NCBI GenBank assembly: GCA_016858145.1
Contig: JAEHOE010000165.1
Coordinates: 185,778-249,777, forward strand
Length of the DNA stretch: 64,000 nt
DNA from: Edaphochlamys debaryana
Lineage: Eukaryota; Chlorophyta; Chlorophyceae; Chlamydomonadales
Direction: 5' to 3'
Shown here: positions 1 to 10,671 of the stretch, piece by piece
Numbering within the stretch: the stretch's first letter is position 1
Layout of the letters: the number at the start of each line of letters is the position of its first letter
The notes under the pieces: generated by a model
Seen by the model: only the letters and a program-made list of their open reading frames with translations
Told to the model about the DNA's origin: nothing
Database searches by the model: none
Made by a program: the position numbers and the translations under genes

Positions 1-178
1 TGGGTCGGGGACGGGCGGATTGCTGCAAGGCGTGGCATGGAGGGGGCAGAGGGCAGCTGGTACAGTCATGTTGCTCAAGGAGGGGCGCAGGCGAGGAGGC
101 GAAAAGGCGAGAAGTCATACTTGGCCATGCGTGAGTGCTGCCGCTTCATGTTGAACGCCCTCGTTTTGCAACCCCCAG

Positions 179-3100
179 GTGACCACGCTTCTGTCCAAGG
201 CCAAGGAGCTGTCGGGGCAGCCGGGCGTGAGCCAGGAGGCGCTGGCGACGGCGCGCAAGGCGGTGGCGGACGCGGGCGACGAGGTCAAGGCGGCCAAGGC
301 GGTGGGTGCACGAGGACAAGGGGGGGTGGCAGGGGACATGTGGCGGGTGCATGGAGGTCTGGGCGGCGCAGGGAGCGACGGGGGCGTGTGGAGAGCGGGC
401 CCGGAGGATTTGGCAGCAGCCAGGGCTCCCGCGACAGGAGGTGCCCGGCCCTACCCGGCCCCCATCCGCCTCCCGCCAAGGTGACGCTATCTCGCTCAGC
501 AACAAACACACCTCGTCCCCCCTCTCCCCTGCAGGCCGCCGCCGCCAACAAGGAGGACAAGTCCCTGGCTGCTGCCTCCAAGGCGGCCGTGGACAGGCTG
601 CTCAAGCTCAAGGAGGAGCTGGCGGTGGCGGAGGACGGGTGGGTGGGCTGGGCCCTGGGGGTCTCAAGGCGTGGGGGCACGGGTGGGTGGCCTTCGGGAC
701 GGGGGATTGATGGAGGCTACCGGACATGACAGACTGGTTCCGGCGTCGGGGCAGGGTCAAGAGCTGCCTCAGCTTCGGCCCCGATCCTCGTAGCCATCAT
801 CCCCCTTAACCTGCCCCCGCCCCTTTCCCCCTCAACGTGTCCGTTTGTGTGCGCAGCGCCCGCGTCGTGGGCGGCATCAAGCGCCTGCCCGACGGCACCC
901 CCGACTACAAGGAGGACTTCTTCGGGAAGCCCTCGTTCCTCACCGTGTCGGGGCAGCTGCAGGTGGGGAAGGGAGGGGAGGAGCGAGGGCGGGGAGGGTC
1001 GGACAGGAGGGGAGGCGGCAGTCAGGGATTGCGGCTTACACACGGGGAGGGGCCCTTCCTCATGGGAAGGCAGCGGAGGAGGGTAGGGGAGCGGAGGGCG
1101 TGCATAGGGGGAAGAAAGCATGGGCCCTTGCAACTATGTTGGGGCGGCTGCAGTTGGGGATACTCAGTTGGGGAGCGGACCCTGGCCTTTCTTGACCTGC
1201 ACCGCCGCCTCGTGTGCCCACCCCAGGGCGAGTTCTACGCCTGCGCTCTGTCCAACATCTACACCTTCGGACCCACCTTCCGCGCTGAGTACAGGTGAGG
1301 GGTGCGGGAACGTGGTCGGCCGCTCTGTCCCCGCCCTTCCTCCTCGGCTCCTTCCGTTGCCCCCCTCTCCTCCCCCTTCCCTTCGCCCTAATCGTTGCTT
1401 CCCAACCCTCCATCACATCCCCCCAGCTACACCGCCCGCCACCTGGCCGAGTTCTGGATGATTGAGCCCGAGATCGCCTTCTGCGACCTCAAGGACGACA
1501 TGCAGTGCGCCGAGGACTACGTGCGCTTCTGCTGCAAGTGAGGAGGGGGCGGGGGGGCTGTAGGAGGGGGGCAGGAGGGGCGGGGGCGAGGGGAGGGGTG
1601 GAAGCGCGGGGATGGGTGGTTTGGAGAGGCGGGCGTGTCAAGCCGGCGAGCGGGAAAGCGGGCAGAGAGACGGGGGCCGGGTGGGGTGGCAGCAGAAGAT
1701 AGACACACTCGCGGGAAAAGACGTGCACGGGCGCATTGAGACGTTACCGATGATGAGAAACCATATCAATTCACCTTGGAGAACATAGCTCGGCCTTACG
1801 AAGCCGCTGCTGATAACCTAGGCTACTGAGGCACGTCTCGGCCCTATCGAAGCAAGCACGAGCAACGGCATTCCCATCCAGACGATGACTGCCCTGCGTA
1901 GGGTTTACACGCAGGTCTGGAGTTACAAAAAGGTTTGCAGACGTCGCCGTTGATGAGAAACCATATCAATTCACCTTGGAGAACATAGCTCGGCTTCAAC
2001 ATGCCGCTGCTGATAACTAAGGCTACTGAGGCACGTACTGGCCTGGAAGACTCCCATCGCTGCTTTCCGCCCATGAGGTTCCTTGCATGCATGCCCAACA
2101 TCACATAAGGTTGCAGTCGTTGCCGCTGATGATAAATCTAATCAATTCACCTTGGAGAACATACGGGCCCTAGTGGCCGCTGCTGATAACCTAGGCTACT
2201 GAGGCACGTCTGGGCCCTACCGAAGCAAGCACGGGCACTAGCATTCCAACCCACACTCCCAATGGCTCCCATGGCTGCCCTCCGCTTTAAGATATCCACA
2301 TTGCAATAATAATGTGTGCCCAAAGTTCCAGACGAGTTGAAGTCCCTGCCGTTGATGACAAACCACATCAATTCACCTTGGAGAACATACGGGCCCTAGC
2401 GGCCGCTGCTGATAACCTAGGCTACTGAGGCAAGACTGCGCTCACGTCACAACACTCCCCCACTCCCCACTGCATACCACCACTTCCCTTCTGCTTTCCC
2501 GAATGTCACGTCCCTCCACCGCTTGTGGGAATGAGGCGCAGGAGGCTCCTGTCCAACATTGTTTTCTATGCCCCACGTCAGGGCTGCATGCAGCTAGCCG
2601 CCGCAGCAGCCGCTGATGAGAAACCATATCAATTCACCTTGGAGAACATAGCTCGGCTTCGCCGGTGCTGATAACCTAGGCTACTGAGGCTCGCGGCCCC
2701 GGCTCTCTCCCGCACACTCCTCACCACCGCATCGCTCTCCCAGCACCCACGTGCCACTCCCGTTGCCACCCCGCCAGCCCCTCTGTTTTCCATACCCGCC
2801 ACCTCTCCGCGGGGCACGTCAATTGTGTCAACAAGCATGCATCCGCTTCACGCCCACGACGACACCACTCTTTCCTCCACTCACCCCCTCACCCCCAGGT
2901 ACCTGCTGGACAACTGCCGGCCTGACCTGGAGTTCATCAACAAGATGGTGGACAACACCGCCCTCGCGCGCCTGGAGCAGGTGTGTGTGAGCTCGGGGCT
3001 CCATGCCTCACACCATCATTCGGCATGCTATAAACCTCCACCGCCTCCGCCCCGCCCTTATCCCGCCCTTCAGGTCGCCTCCACGCCCTTCAAGCGCGTG

Positions 3101-4471
3101 TCCTACACGGAGGCCATTGAGCTGCTGGAGGGCGTGGTGGCATCGGGCAAGAAGCAGTTCGAGTTCAAGGTGGGGCTTGGTTGGGCTGGGGGCTTGTGGC
3201 ATGGTGGGGCTGGGGGCAGGGTGCATGGGCCCTCCAGTTGTTTAGGCGGCGGGATAGAATTAGTTCAAGTTCCAAGGTGCGAAATCGCAAGGAGGGTTTG
3301 GGGAAGGTGGAGGGCACGGCGGGAGGCTCTGGCGACGCCTTGGCTGGATGGCACCACGACTTCCGTCCTGGGCCCCCCCTGCGTGCCCACCCGTCCCCTC
3401 CCTGCAGGTGGAGTGGGGCATCGACCTGCAGACCGAGCACGAGCGCTACCTGACGGAGGAGATCTTCAAGCAGCCCGTCATCGTGTACAACTACCCCAAG
3501 GTGGGGGGAGGCCAGACCCGCGCTCATGGGGGGAGGGAGGAACGGCGGGGCGGGGCGGGGTGTACAACTACGGTACCCCAAGGTGGGGGACAGGGAGGCG
3601 GCTGGAGACAGGGGGGGGGGGGGGATGGAGGGGCAAAAACAAGCACTGGCACTACCTTACTGTGGGGGGCCTGGTCTTGGCCCTCCCCGTACGTACACCT
3701 CGTGCTCCTGCACCTGCTCATGAACCCCCTCCCCTCCCCTCTCTCCCCTCCACCCGCCCAACCCACAGGAGATCAAGGCCTTCTACATGCGCCTGAACGA
3801 CGACAACAAGACCGTGGCGGCCATGGACGTGCTGGTGCCCAAGGTGGGGGTGGAGGAGGGGAGAGGGCGGGGAGAGGGGGCGGACAAGGGAAGAGGATAG
3901 GGGGCGACAGGCCATCGGGGGGGGGCGCCATGAACGTGCTGGTGCGCAAGGTAAGGAAAAAGATGGGGCGCAAAAAGGGTGTGAGGGTGTGAGGCATGTT
4001 CGTGTGGCTGCTGATCACTCCGCATCCCATCAACTCCGGCCCCTGCCCAACCCCATCCCTATCCCCCAGGTGGGCGAGCTCATCGGCGGGTCCCAGCGCG
4101 AGGACCGCCTGGACGTGCTGGAGCGGCGGCTGGGGGAGTCGGGGTGAGCGGGGGCAGGGGGGGCGGGGTGGAGGCGGACCAGGCAGACCCGGCGCAGGGG
4201 TGTTTGCTGGTTCTTCCAGGGCGTGTCGCCGTGCTCCGTGTTGCCCGAAGTCGCTCTCCCCTGACGTTTCGTCTTCCCGCCGTCCGCCCCCCCCCCCCCC
4301 AGCATGGACCTGGCCGCCTACGAGGGCTACCTGGACCTGCGCCGCTACGGCACCGTGCCCCACTCGGGCTTCGGCCTGGGCTTCGAGCGCCTCATCCTCT
4401 TCGCCACCGGCCTCGACAACATCCGCGAGGTCATCCCCTTCCCGCGCTGGCCCGGCAACGCCTCCTACTAA
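179..4471 (+). CDS. Asparaginyl-tRNA synthetase, 5' end off window
   Basis: Class II aminoacyl-tRNA synthetase charging tRNA-Asn. Exons read from splice sites and frame: 179-301, 535-638, 857-962, 1227-1294, 1427-1537, 2899-2980, 3074-3169, 3408-3500, 3769-3843, 4070-4143, 4303-4471. Seen: the segment [20 protein letters not shown] followed by [10 protein letters not shown] (motif 2 region), and [15 protein letters not shown] (motif 3 ATP-binding) close to the C-terminal [11 protein letters not shown] and stop TAA at 4469-4471. Exons 179-301 and 535-638 encode an Ala/Lys-rich helical segment (starting [13 protein letters not shown]) that resembles the WHEP-type insertion of plant cytosolic AsnRS. 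The plant-type stretch [20 protein letters not shown] follows. AspRS and LysRS are less likely because this block order is typical of AsnRS. The start codon, any targeting peptide and the anticodon-binding domain lie left of the window. Intron 1538-2898 hosts five snoRNA-like elements. Confidence 0.93.
1738..1839 (+). ncRNA. Box C/D snoRNA-like element, AsnRS intron copy 1
   Basis: Box C TGATGA at 1751-1756 and box D CTGA at 1826-1829 are enclosed by a perfect 7-bp terminal stem, GAGACGT (1738-1744) with ACGTCTC (1833-1839), the kink-turn layout of box C/D snoRNAs. Inside is TTCACCTTGGAGA, the reverse complement of the conserved 25S/28S rRNA segment TCTCCAAGGTGAA. It is followed by a small CGGC/GCCG hairpin and a C'-like TGATAA. 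The host intron is spliced from the + strand, so processing from the AsnRS intron is the likely route. The methylated nucleotide cannot be fixed because the D' box is not clear. Confidence 0.8.
1938..2040 (+). ncRNA. Box C/D snoRNA-like element, AsnRS intron copy 2
   Basis: Close paralogue of copy 1. Box C TGATGA 1951-1956, box D CTGA 2026-2029. The terminal stem is CAGACGT (1938-1944) with ACGTACTG (2033-2040), one bulge. The rRNA-complementary block TTCACCTTGGAGA and the C'-like TGATAA are intact. Sequence between copies is unrelated except near the stems. Confidence 0.78.
2112..2212 (+). ncRNA. Box C/D snoRNA-like element, AsnRS intron copy 3
   Basis: Box C TGATGA 2127-2132, box D CTGA 2199-2202, weaker terminal stem GCAGTCGT/ACGTCTG. 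Antisense block TTCACCTTGGAGA conserved. The hairpin loop between the halves differs (GGGCCC...GGCC), which fits drift of an unconstrained spacer. Confidence 0.75.
2341..2437 (+). ncRNA. Box C/D snoRNA-like element, AsnRS intron copy 4
   Basis: Box C TGATGA 2353-2358, box D CTGA 2425-2428, short stem AGTC (2341-2344)/GACT (2434-2437). Antisense block TTCACCTTGGAGA and C'-like TGATAA conserved. Confidence 0.73.
2597..2697 (+). ncRNA. Box C/D snoRNA-like element, AsnRS intron copy 5
   Basis: Box C TGATGA 2614-2619, box D CTGA 2684-2687, stem GCCGC (2597-2601)/GCGGC (2693-2697). The inter-box hairpin is shortened to CGGCTTCGCCG. Antisense block TTCACCTTGGAGA conserved. Last copy before the 3' splice site at 2898. 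Confidence 0.75.
3560..3590 (+). repeat. Degenerate copy of upstream AsnRS exon end plus donor
   Basis: The end of exon 3408-3500 (encoding VYNYPK, then the donor GTGGGG; 3483-3508) reappears here about 77 bp into the intron. It has a 4-base insertion and the same AAGGTGGGGG donor-like end. Confidence 0.85.
3927..3955 (+). repeat. Degenerate copy of AsnRS exon end plus alternative donor
   Basis: Copy of 3820-3850, which encodes AMDVLVPK and its donor. Here it reads AMNVLVRK and ends in AAG|GTAAGG, a better donor than the original. It lies in intron 3844-4069 and could compete for splicing. Confidence 0.85.
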
Positions 4472-4700
4472 GCGGCGACAGCCTTGGTGCTGTGGCGGCT
4501 GGGGTAGAAGGAGGAGCAGGCAGGTGGCGGTGGGCCCGGCAACGCCTTGCTCGAAGCGGCACGAGCCGGTAGGGCTTGGGCCTTGGCTTGGGTGGAGGAG
4601 GCAGGAGGCGGGGATCCGGTAATGCCTCGTACGAAGCGGCACGCACCGGTGGTGCTTTTGCCGTGGAGGCAATGGGGGCTGCAGGAGGGAAAAGAGGAGG
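4451..4700 (+). repeat. Three degenerate tandem copies of the AsnRS C-terminus/stop region
   Basis: The segment containing the last codons and stop (from CCCGGCAACGCC at 4451) recurs at 4535 and, weaker, at 4615, a period of about 80-84 bp. The second and third copies lack the stop in the original frame and lie in the 3' flank. Confidence 0.75.
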
Positions 4701-6213
4701 AGCGAGCGGGGAGGTGCAGGCGGACAGGAGCAGGGGCAGGCGTGCGGGCTTGGAGCCGCTTTGAGGTAGCGGAGATACCGTGGGAGCTGCAGCGATGCAG
4801 GGTCTAGACAGAGCGGCCGACAGGCGTCTGGGCCGAGGGGTTGGGTGGAAAGTGAGGGTACTGGGGAGCAGGGTAGGAACATGGGCAGGCGCGAGCTGAG
4901 GGGGCGGAGATGAGCCTTGTGCCTCCCAGAGACGGGTGACAGGGTGCAGGGACGTGGGGCGTGAGCGCGTGTGCAGCGCACGGCGCGCAGTCGAGAGGGC
5001 GAGGTGCAAGGGTGCGTGAGCTTCGGGGTCGAGGCACTGAGCGGTCGATGAGTTCTCGGGTAGGGTGCTTGACCCATCGGATTGAATGGGTGAGGACACC
5101 GGTCCCGTGTAAAGGCAGAGGATGGTTCACTTTGTATCTACGCATGCTAGACGGAGGCCAGGCTGGGGCAGGCACGCAGGCGAGAGGTGCCACCGAGGGA
5201 TGAAGGCAGTGCAAGGGGCTGCTTGCGACGCTTGCGTCAGAACGGCAATTCTTCGCCTACCCCCGCTCCACGCCAGCTCACGAGTTATCGCACACTTGGC
5301 TTGGGTGGGAGGAGGAAGGCGCAGGAACGAAGGATTGCTGACGGGCCAGTAGCAGTGGCAGGCGTGGGGGTCAGGAGCTGTGAGGATCGAGCAGCGAGTG
5401 GGAGCAAGCCGCACCTGCAGGCGTGGCGCGGGGTGTTGGCCGCACGGGCGGAGCTGGGAGGAGGTAGCCGAGGTGCCCGAGCTGCGGAAACGCAGGATGC
5501 AGGGTCCAGGGGTTGATGGAGGAGACGCCGGGCAATGGGCAGCAGGGTAGGGGCACGGGGCAGAAGCGAGGAAGTACGTGTGCGGCGGGCGGAGCGCAGT
5601 CGGGAGGATGAGGTGCGTGAGCTGCAGACCGGGCTGGACTGATGACCTTAAGCCATGGGCTTACAACCTGGGCTTGGGAGCCGGCATCCCTTGGCACCCC
5701 TGCGCATTTTCAGCTACACCCCAACGCTGTCCGCTTCTTGCCAAGAATCTAGGAGATCGTCAATTGTTGGGCTGAGCCCCCGGCGTGTAGCGTCTGGCGC
5801 GGAGCGCCAGCCGGGGGGCTCAGCCCTCCAGGATTACCCCGTGTCGGTGTCCGTCCGTCCGTCCTTCTGTGTGTGCCTGCGTGGCCCGGGTCCCCTCAAA
5901 CCCAGCTTAGAATTTACCCGTCGACCACCTCCTACAATCTTACCCACGCCACCCATCACCTGACTCGTCCTGTTCCGAGCGTTGCGCGCTCAAGGTCCTA
6001 CCGCGGCCCGAGGTGGTCCGCTGCTGCACACCTGACGCTGACCCTCTCGCCCGCCCACACCGGCAACCAGGACCGGCACGTGCCTATCCTCGTGTGCTTG
6101 ACAACACCTCGGCACAGCCCACCCGCCAACTGCTACGGGCTCGTCCCTGCCCTTCTTCCCCCCCACCACGACCAGCCCAGCACGATTAGGCGGGGGCCCG
6201 TGCATGGTGGGTA
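4472..6213. other. Convergent intergenic region
   Basis: Lies between the AsnRS stop and the helicase stop, so it should hold both 3' UTRs. Apart from the AsnRS tail copies I see no supportable gene. A TGTAA, the usual green-algal polyadenylation motif, lies at 5108-5112 on the AsnRS sense strand but is 637 bases past the stop. The open frames here are GC-driven. Confidence 0.6.
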
Positions 6214-9200
6214 TCAAGCGCTGCCCGCCTCGCTGGCCTCCTCCTCCGTGTCCTCCTCCTCCACCGACGGCTCCTTCAGCTCCACGTCCTCCACGTACCA
6301 CCGCTCGGCGCTCTTGAAGTACGTGGCCTTCTCCAGCATCAGCAGGGCGATCTGGTCCGACTCCTCCTCCAGTGGGAAGAGGAAGCGACGGACGTGCATC
6401 TGGACAGCGGGTCAGCGCGGGGGGTTCAGAGCGAGCGGCCCGCAATAATGGAGGGCGAGGAAAGCAACGCAGCACATGAAGGAAGCAACCCTCGCACACA
6501 CACCGGCTAATCACCGCGCCCACGATTCTCAGGCTCATGCGAGCAGCCCTTCACACACCTGCTTGGCCGCCCGCGCACCGCTGCGCGCTCCAGCGTAAGC
6601 GGCGACGGCGGCAGCGGCGGTGGCGGCGGTGGCAGCGGCCGTGGCAGCGGCCGTGGCGGCGGCGGTGGCCAGAGACAACAGCCCGGCGGCACCACCGGTG
6701 GCCGCCGCGTCCCCCCTGTCCGCCGTCGCCGCTGCCGCCGCCGGGCCGCCGCCGCCGCCGCCCGCCCGCCCGGCGGGCTTGCGGGCCCGCTTGGGCCCGC
6801 TGGCGGCTGAGCCGTCGTACGGGCTCTCGGCCTGGTCCTCGTCCTCGTCAGCATATGCGTCCACCTGCGACGCCAGGCCCTCCGTGTCCTCCTGCAGGTC
6901 GTCCTGCCGCTTGGCCTCCTGCGTGAATTGCTTGAAGATCCCCACCTGCAGGGTCAAGGGCCAGCGAGGGGGGACGATGTGCGGGAAAAAACGGGGGGAT
7001 AGGAAGGAGGGCGGAGGCCCAGCGCCCAGAGCCCCGAAAGGAGGGCGTGCATCTCGTCGCATGGTAGGTGCTGGCAGCAGCTTAGGCAGGTTTACCAACG
7101 CCCACCAGGCTCCCTCACGCCCCACTCACCTGCCGGTAGTATTTATGCGTCACCACATGGCACACGTTGTCCTTGTACCGGATGCGCGTGCCCTCGCCGC
7201 TGCGGTTGAGCCGCACGCCGCGCCCCAGCTGCTGCGCGTAGGAGCCCACCGCCTTGATCTTGCGCAGCACGCCCACCACGGACACGCGGGCCTCGTCAAA
7301 GCCCTCGCCCAGCACCTGCGGGTTGCGGTGAGGGTAGCGGCCAGACAGAGGGTGGCGAGGGACCTACGGAAAGGACCCAAGGAGAGACTTGACCCTGTCC
7401 CTGGCCCAACGCAGCTGCACAGCACGCCGTAGCCAAGCATAGCCCCCGCAGCTCACAGTTCTTTGGCAGGAGCATCTCTAGCCCAGGTCACCCCTGCAGT
7501 CCTGCGGCGCATGCAAAAGTTCAGAATGCGGTGCGTGCTCACCGCGTCGTTGATCAGCACGTCGAAGCCCTCGTCTAGGTTGTTGGAGCTGAAGCGCCGG
7601 AGCAGGTCGTCCCGGTGGCGGTGCGACAGCTTTCCCGTGATCACCTCCGCGCGCATGGTCTGCAGGCGGGCAATGGCAGGATTGGCAGCCCCGCGCTCAT
7701 CATAACCTCGTCCCTCCTCGTCCTGCTCACCCGCCGCCCCATCTTGATCTTGGCATCCACGATTGCGTCACGCAGGGCCTTGCCGTTCTCCAGGCCCCTG
7801 ACTGAGATCAGGGCCCGGTGCGGCACCTCGGAGCCGCTGCGCTTGGCCTCCAGCAGGTGCGCCACCACCTGAGGTGCGGCAAGGATTGGGGGGGAGTGGG
7901 CGGGTCGATCGAGTGTGGGGTGGTGCCAGCAGGGGACAGCGAAAACGTGGCAGGAAGCTGCATCTATCGTATAGGTGAAGCAGGGGAGCTCCTCACCTTG
8001 ATGGCCTCCAGCTGGCACAACAGCTCGTCCGGCTCGGACTCCGACCCGGACCCGGACTCGGACCCGGACTCCGAGTCGGACTCGCTGCCGGAATCCGAGT
8101 CGACGGTGGGCCGGTATCCGCACACCTCCAGCATGACCATCTTCTGCGTGCACGCAAGGCCAGGGGCGGCCGCAGCGAGGGGCCGCATGCAGCCTCAGAA
8201 CTGTATGTGGGACTGTGGGGCAGCATTCCGCACTCACGCACATGCCCATCCGGGACGGGTTGTCAAGCCATGAATATCGCAGGCAGGAGACCCGCAGGCA
8301 GGTGCGTGCTGTGAGATGAGGGTCCACCATGCCCGCCCCGCATACCGTTACACACCTTGACGAACGGGGCCCACGGGCTGGCCCCCGTCGGGTGCAGGCA
8401 GCTGGCGCATGGCGTTGCGGAGGGTGAGGGGCGTCAGCTTGACTTCCACGGTAAAGTCCGTGAGGCCCTTGATGCGGTCAGGCGTGCCTGCAGTACGGCA
8501 GAGCATTAGGTGCGTGAAGCGGCAAGCAACCGTGAGGAAGGATACCAGGGTGGACTGTCACAGGCAAGCACGTCTGACATCAGGCCACACAAAGACCCCT
8601 TGACCTACCGGAGCGGGACGGCGTGGCCCCCCGGAAGCCAGGCCCCCAGGGAAGCCTCGCTCTATCTGTGCCTCTCTGCAGCAGGCCACACGGAGACCCC
8701 TTGACCTACCGGTGCAGAAGGCCACGAAGGGTTTCCGGGTGATGCCGTTGGCCGTCCACTTGACAGACCCCAGAGTGTCCTGGATGAGCCGCCAGGTCCG
8801 GGCCGGGATGTGGTGGCCCTCATCAAAGATAATGAGGTCGAAGAGGGGGGGCCCGCCCTCCTGGGGAGCATGGGAGGGCAAGGAGGCGGAGGAGATCAGG
8901 TTTCGTCGAGGGTTCAGGGGCACGGCAGGTAGCAGGGCCAGGCCGCACGGCAGGTAGCACGGGCCCACCTCCACCATCTTCTTGCTGGTCTCGAACAGGA
9001 CCTGCAGCCACTCGCTGTACTCCTCCGGGTTGCGCGGCTTGCGCTTGCGGCCCGAGCTCCTGCGGCCAGCAGCGTGGGACACACGTACGGAGCGGGGGGT
9101 CACAACGCAGAGCAGCAGAGGCCAGAGGTCACGCCGGAAGCCATCTGTCCCCATGAGAGCCAACGGAGTCCGATATCCACAACCTACGTGCTGGGACCCG

Positions 9201-10671
9201 CCCCGCCGGCGTCCTCCTGCTGCTCCCCGCCCTCGGTGCCAGCGGCCGCCCGGGCCTTGGCACGGCCCTTGGTCTCCTTGGCGACGGGCTCGGCCCGGCT
9301 GTTGGAGACTTTGCAGGCAGTGGCGATTACGATGTTGTACGCCTGATGGGTAGATGGAAGCACCATGTGCACGCATGCAAGAGGGCGCGTTTGTACGGTA
9401 CCCACGCGTTGGCATTACTGGCTGCTGGTGGGCCAGACCAGCTAGACCAACTATGCGGGATTAGGCGTGCCAGTGTACTCGCCTGGATGTTATGACGTCC
9501 TTGGAAGCCACTGGGCCGGACTCCGCTAGCAGCGTGACCCGCGGGCCCTTGTCATCACCCTGTTGCGGAAACGTGCAGCATCACTATGTCAGTAAGCATG
9601 TGGCTATCTTGATAGCTGGCCCATTCTGCTAGCTCCTCGAGTCAAGCCCAACGCCCGAAGATCCCCCCTTGGCGAACACACGCACGCACGCACCGTTAGG
9701 GCGTTAATGTGTTTCAAGAACTCCTTGCGGGAACCTGGGCGGGGATGGAACAGCGGATCTTAGCTAGCGAGGGTCGAGGGGCCCAGGTCAGTCGACACGC
9801 ACCGTCCGCTGTGCCCTTGAGCTGCTTATGAACTTCATCTTGAGTCTTGCGGGAGGGGGTAACGATGAGTGCCCGTTTGGCTTTGAGGGCATAGAAGTAG
9901 AAGACGAGGGTGGCGGTCTTGCCGGCGCCGGTGCACTTGTAGTCCAAGATGCGGCAGCCCTTGCCGTGCGCCGGGTGGCGCTGTATGTCGAGCAGCTCCT
10001 GATACATCTTCTTTTGGTGGGGGTACACCTTGTCACGACCCCGTGTGTAACCGCTCCCACACTGACGATGTGGGGGTTACACGGGCTGGCAAACAGGGCG
10101 GTATACCATCACCCCCTGTTCGATCAGGCCGCCAGGGCCCACCTCCCGTCCCCTGGACCGGACTCGGCTGCTCTCCAAGACTGGCGAGAGCCCTCTGCCC
10201 CCAGTTAGCAGCACCCCAAAAGGTGACTGAGCCCGGCCCTGGCGGCACACCTATCATCTCGAGCATCACCTTGGCAGGGTCGGGGGAAACGGCGGGCGGG
10301 CGGGGCCGAAGGGGTTGAAGGCTGGCAGGATGCGGGGGGCGGGCAGGATGCGGACGCGGGCAGGGAGCGGAGGGTTGACGGAAGGCAAGGCGCGCAGGTC
10401 CGACGCGGGATGTGCGCAGGAGGAGACTCGAGTGAGCGAAGCGGACGGCTGGGGCCGCCTACGTAACGCTCACGCCCACACGCTCAATGCCCCGCCCTCC
10501 CGCCGCCCTCACCACTTGGTTATCCAGCACGCGTATCCGCTGCTTCCGGCCGGAGGAGGTCGACGGCAGCTCAGAGGCGTGCGCGGTGGTGATGTGCGCC
10601 CCGAACTCCGCAAGGGACATGGGCTCCCAGCACCAGGGGCACGCCATCAGCGCGCCGCTGCTGGAGGACAT
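6214..10671 (-). CDS. SF2 DNA/RNA helicase with N-terminal C2H2 zinc finger
   Basis: Type III restriction/SSL2-like superfamily 2 helicase. First recognised exon (10671 down to about 10510): CPWCWEPMSLAEFGAHITTAH, a C-x2-C-x11-H-x4-H finger. Then about 10030-9797 has VYPHQKKMYQELL and motif I CTGAGKTAT; 9734-9692 KEFLKHINALT; 9559-9490; 9348-9190; 9056-8965; 8860-8711 with motif II DEGH (FDLIIFDEGHH); 8487-8355; 8144-8000 with an Asp/Ser/Glu/Gly run; 7870-7733; 7657-7540; 7317-7130 with motif VI QQLGRGVRLN; 6944-6557 with an Ala-rich run; 6399-6214. Motif order and DEGH point to a translocase of the ResIII family. The cellular role is unknown; similar enzymes occur in large DNA viruses and eukaryotes. 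The start at 10671 is a guess, and an exon near 10270 (VMLEMIGV) is possible. Confidence 0.8.
6503..6556 (-). repeat. Dispersed 54-bp repeat, copy 1
   Basis: Lies in the last helicase intron. It shares CCGGCTAATCACCGCGCC and GAGCAGCCCTTCACAC with 29278-29331; a diverged copy in the opposite orientation is at 37923-37979. Confidence 0.8.
8571..8626 (-). repeat. Degenerate copy of helicase exon end plus donor
   Basis: On the minus strand the exon ending FVAFCTG is followed by donor GTAGGTCAAGGGGTCTCCGT (8689-8711). A near copy, GTAGGTCAAGGGGTCTTTGT, with its preceding exon-like bases lies about 110 bp further into the intron. Confidence 0.85.

Noticed and set aside
3773..5077. 434-residue open frame on the minus strand over the AsnRS 3' exons
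   Set aside because: It overlaps well-supported AsnRS exons on the other strand and has proline/serine composition typical of GC-rich antisense frames.
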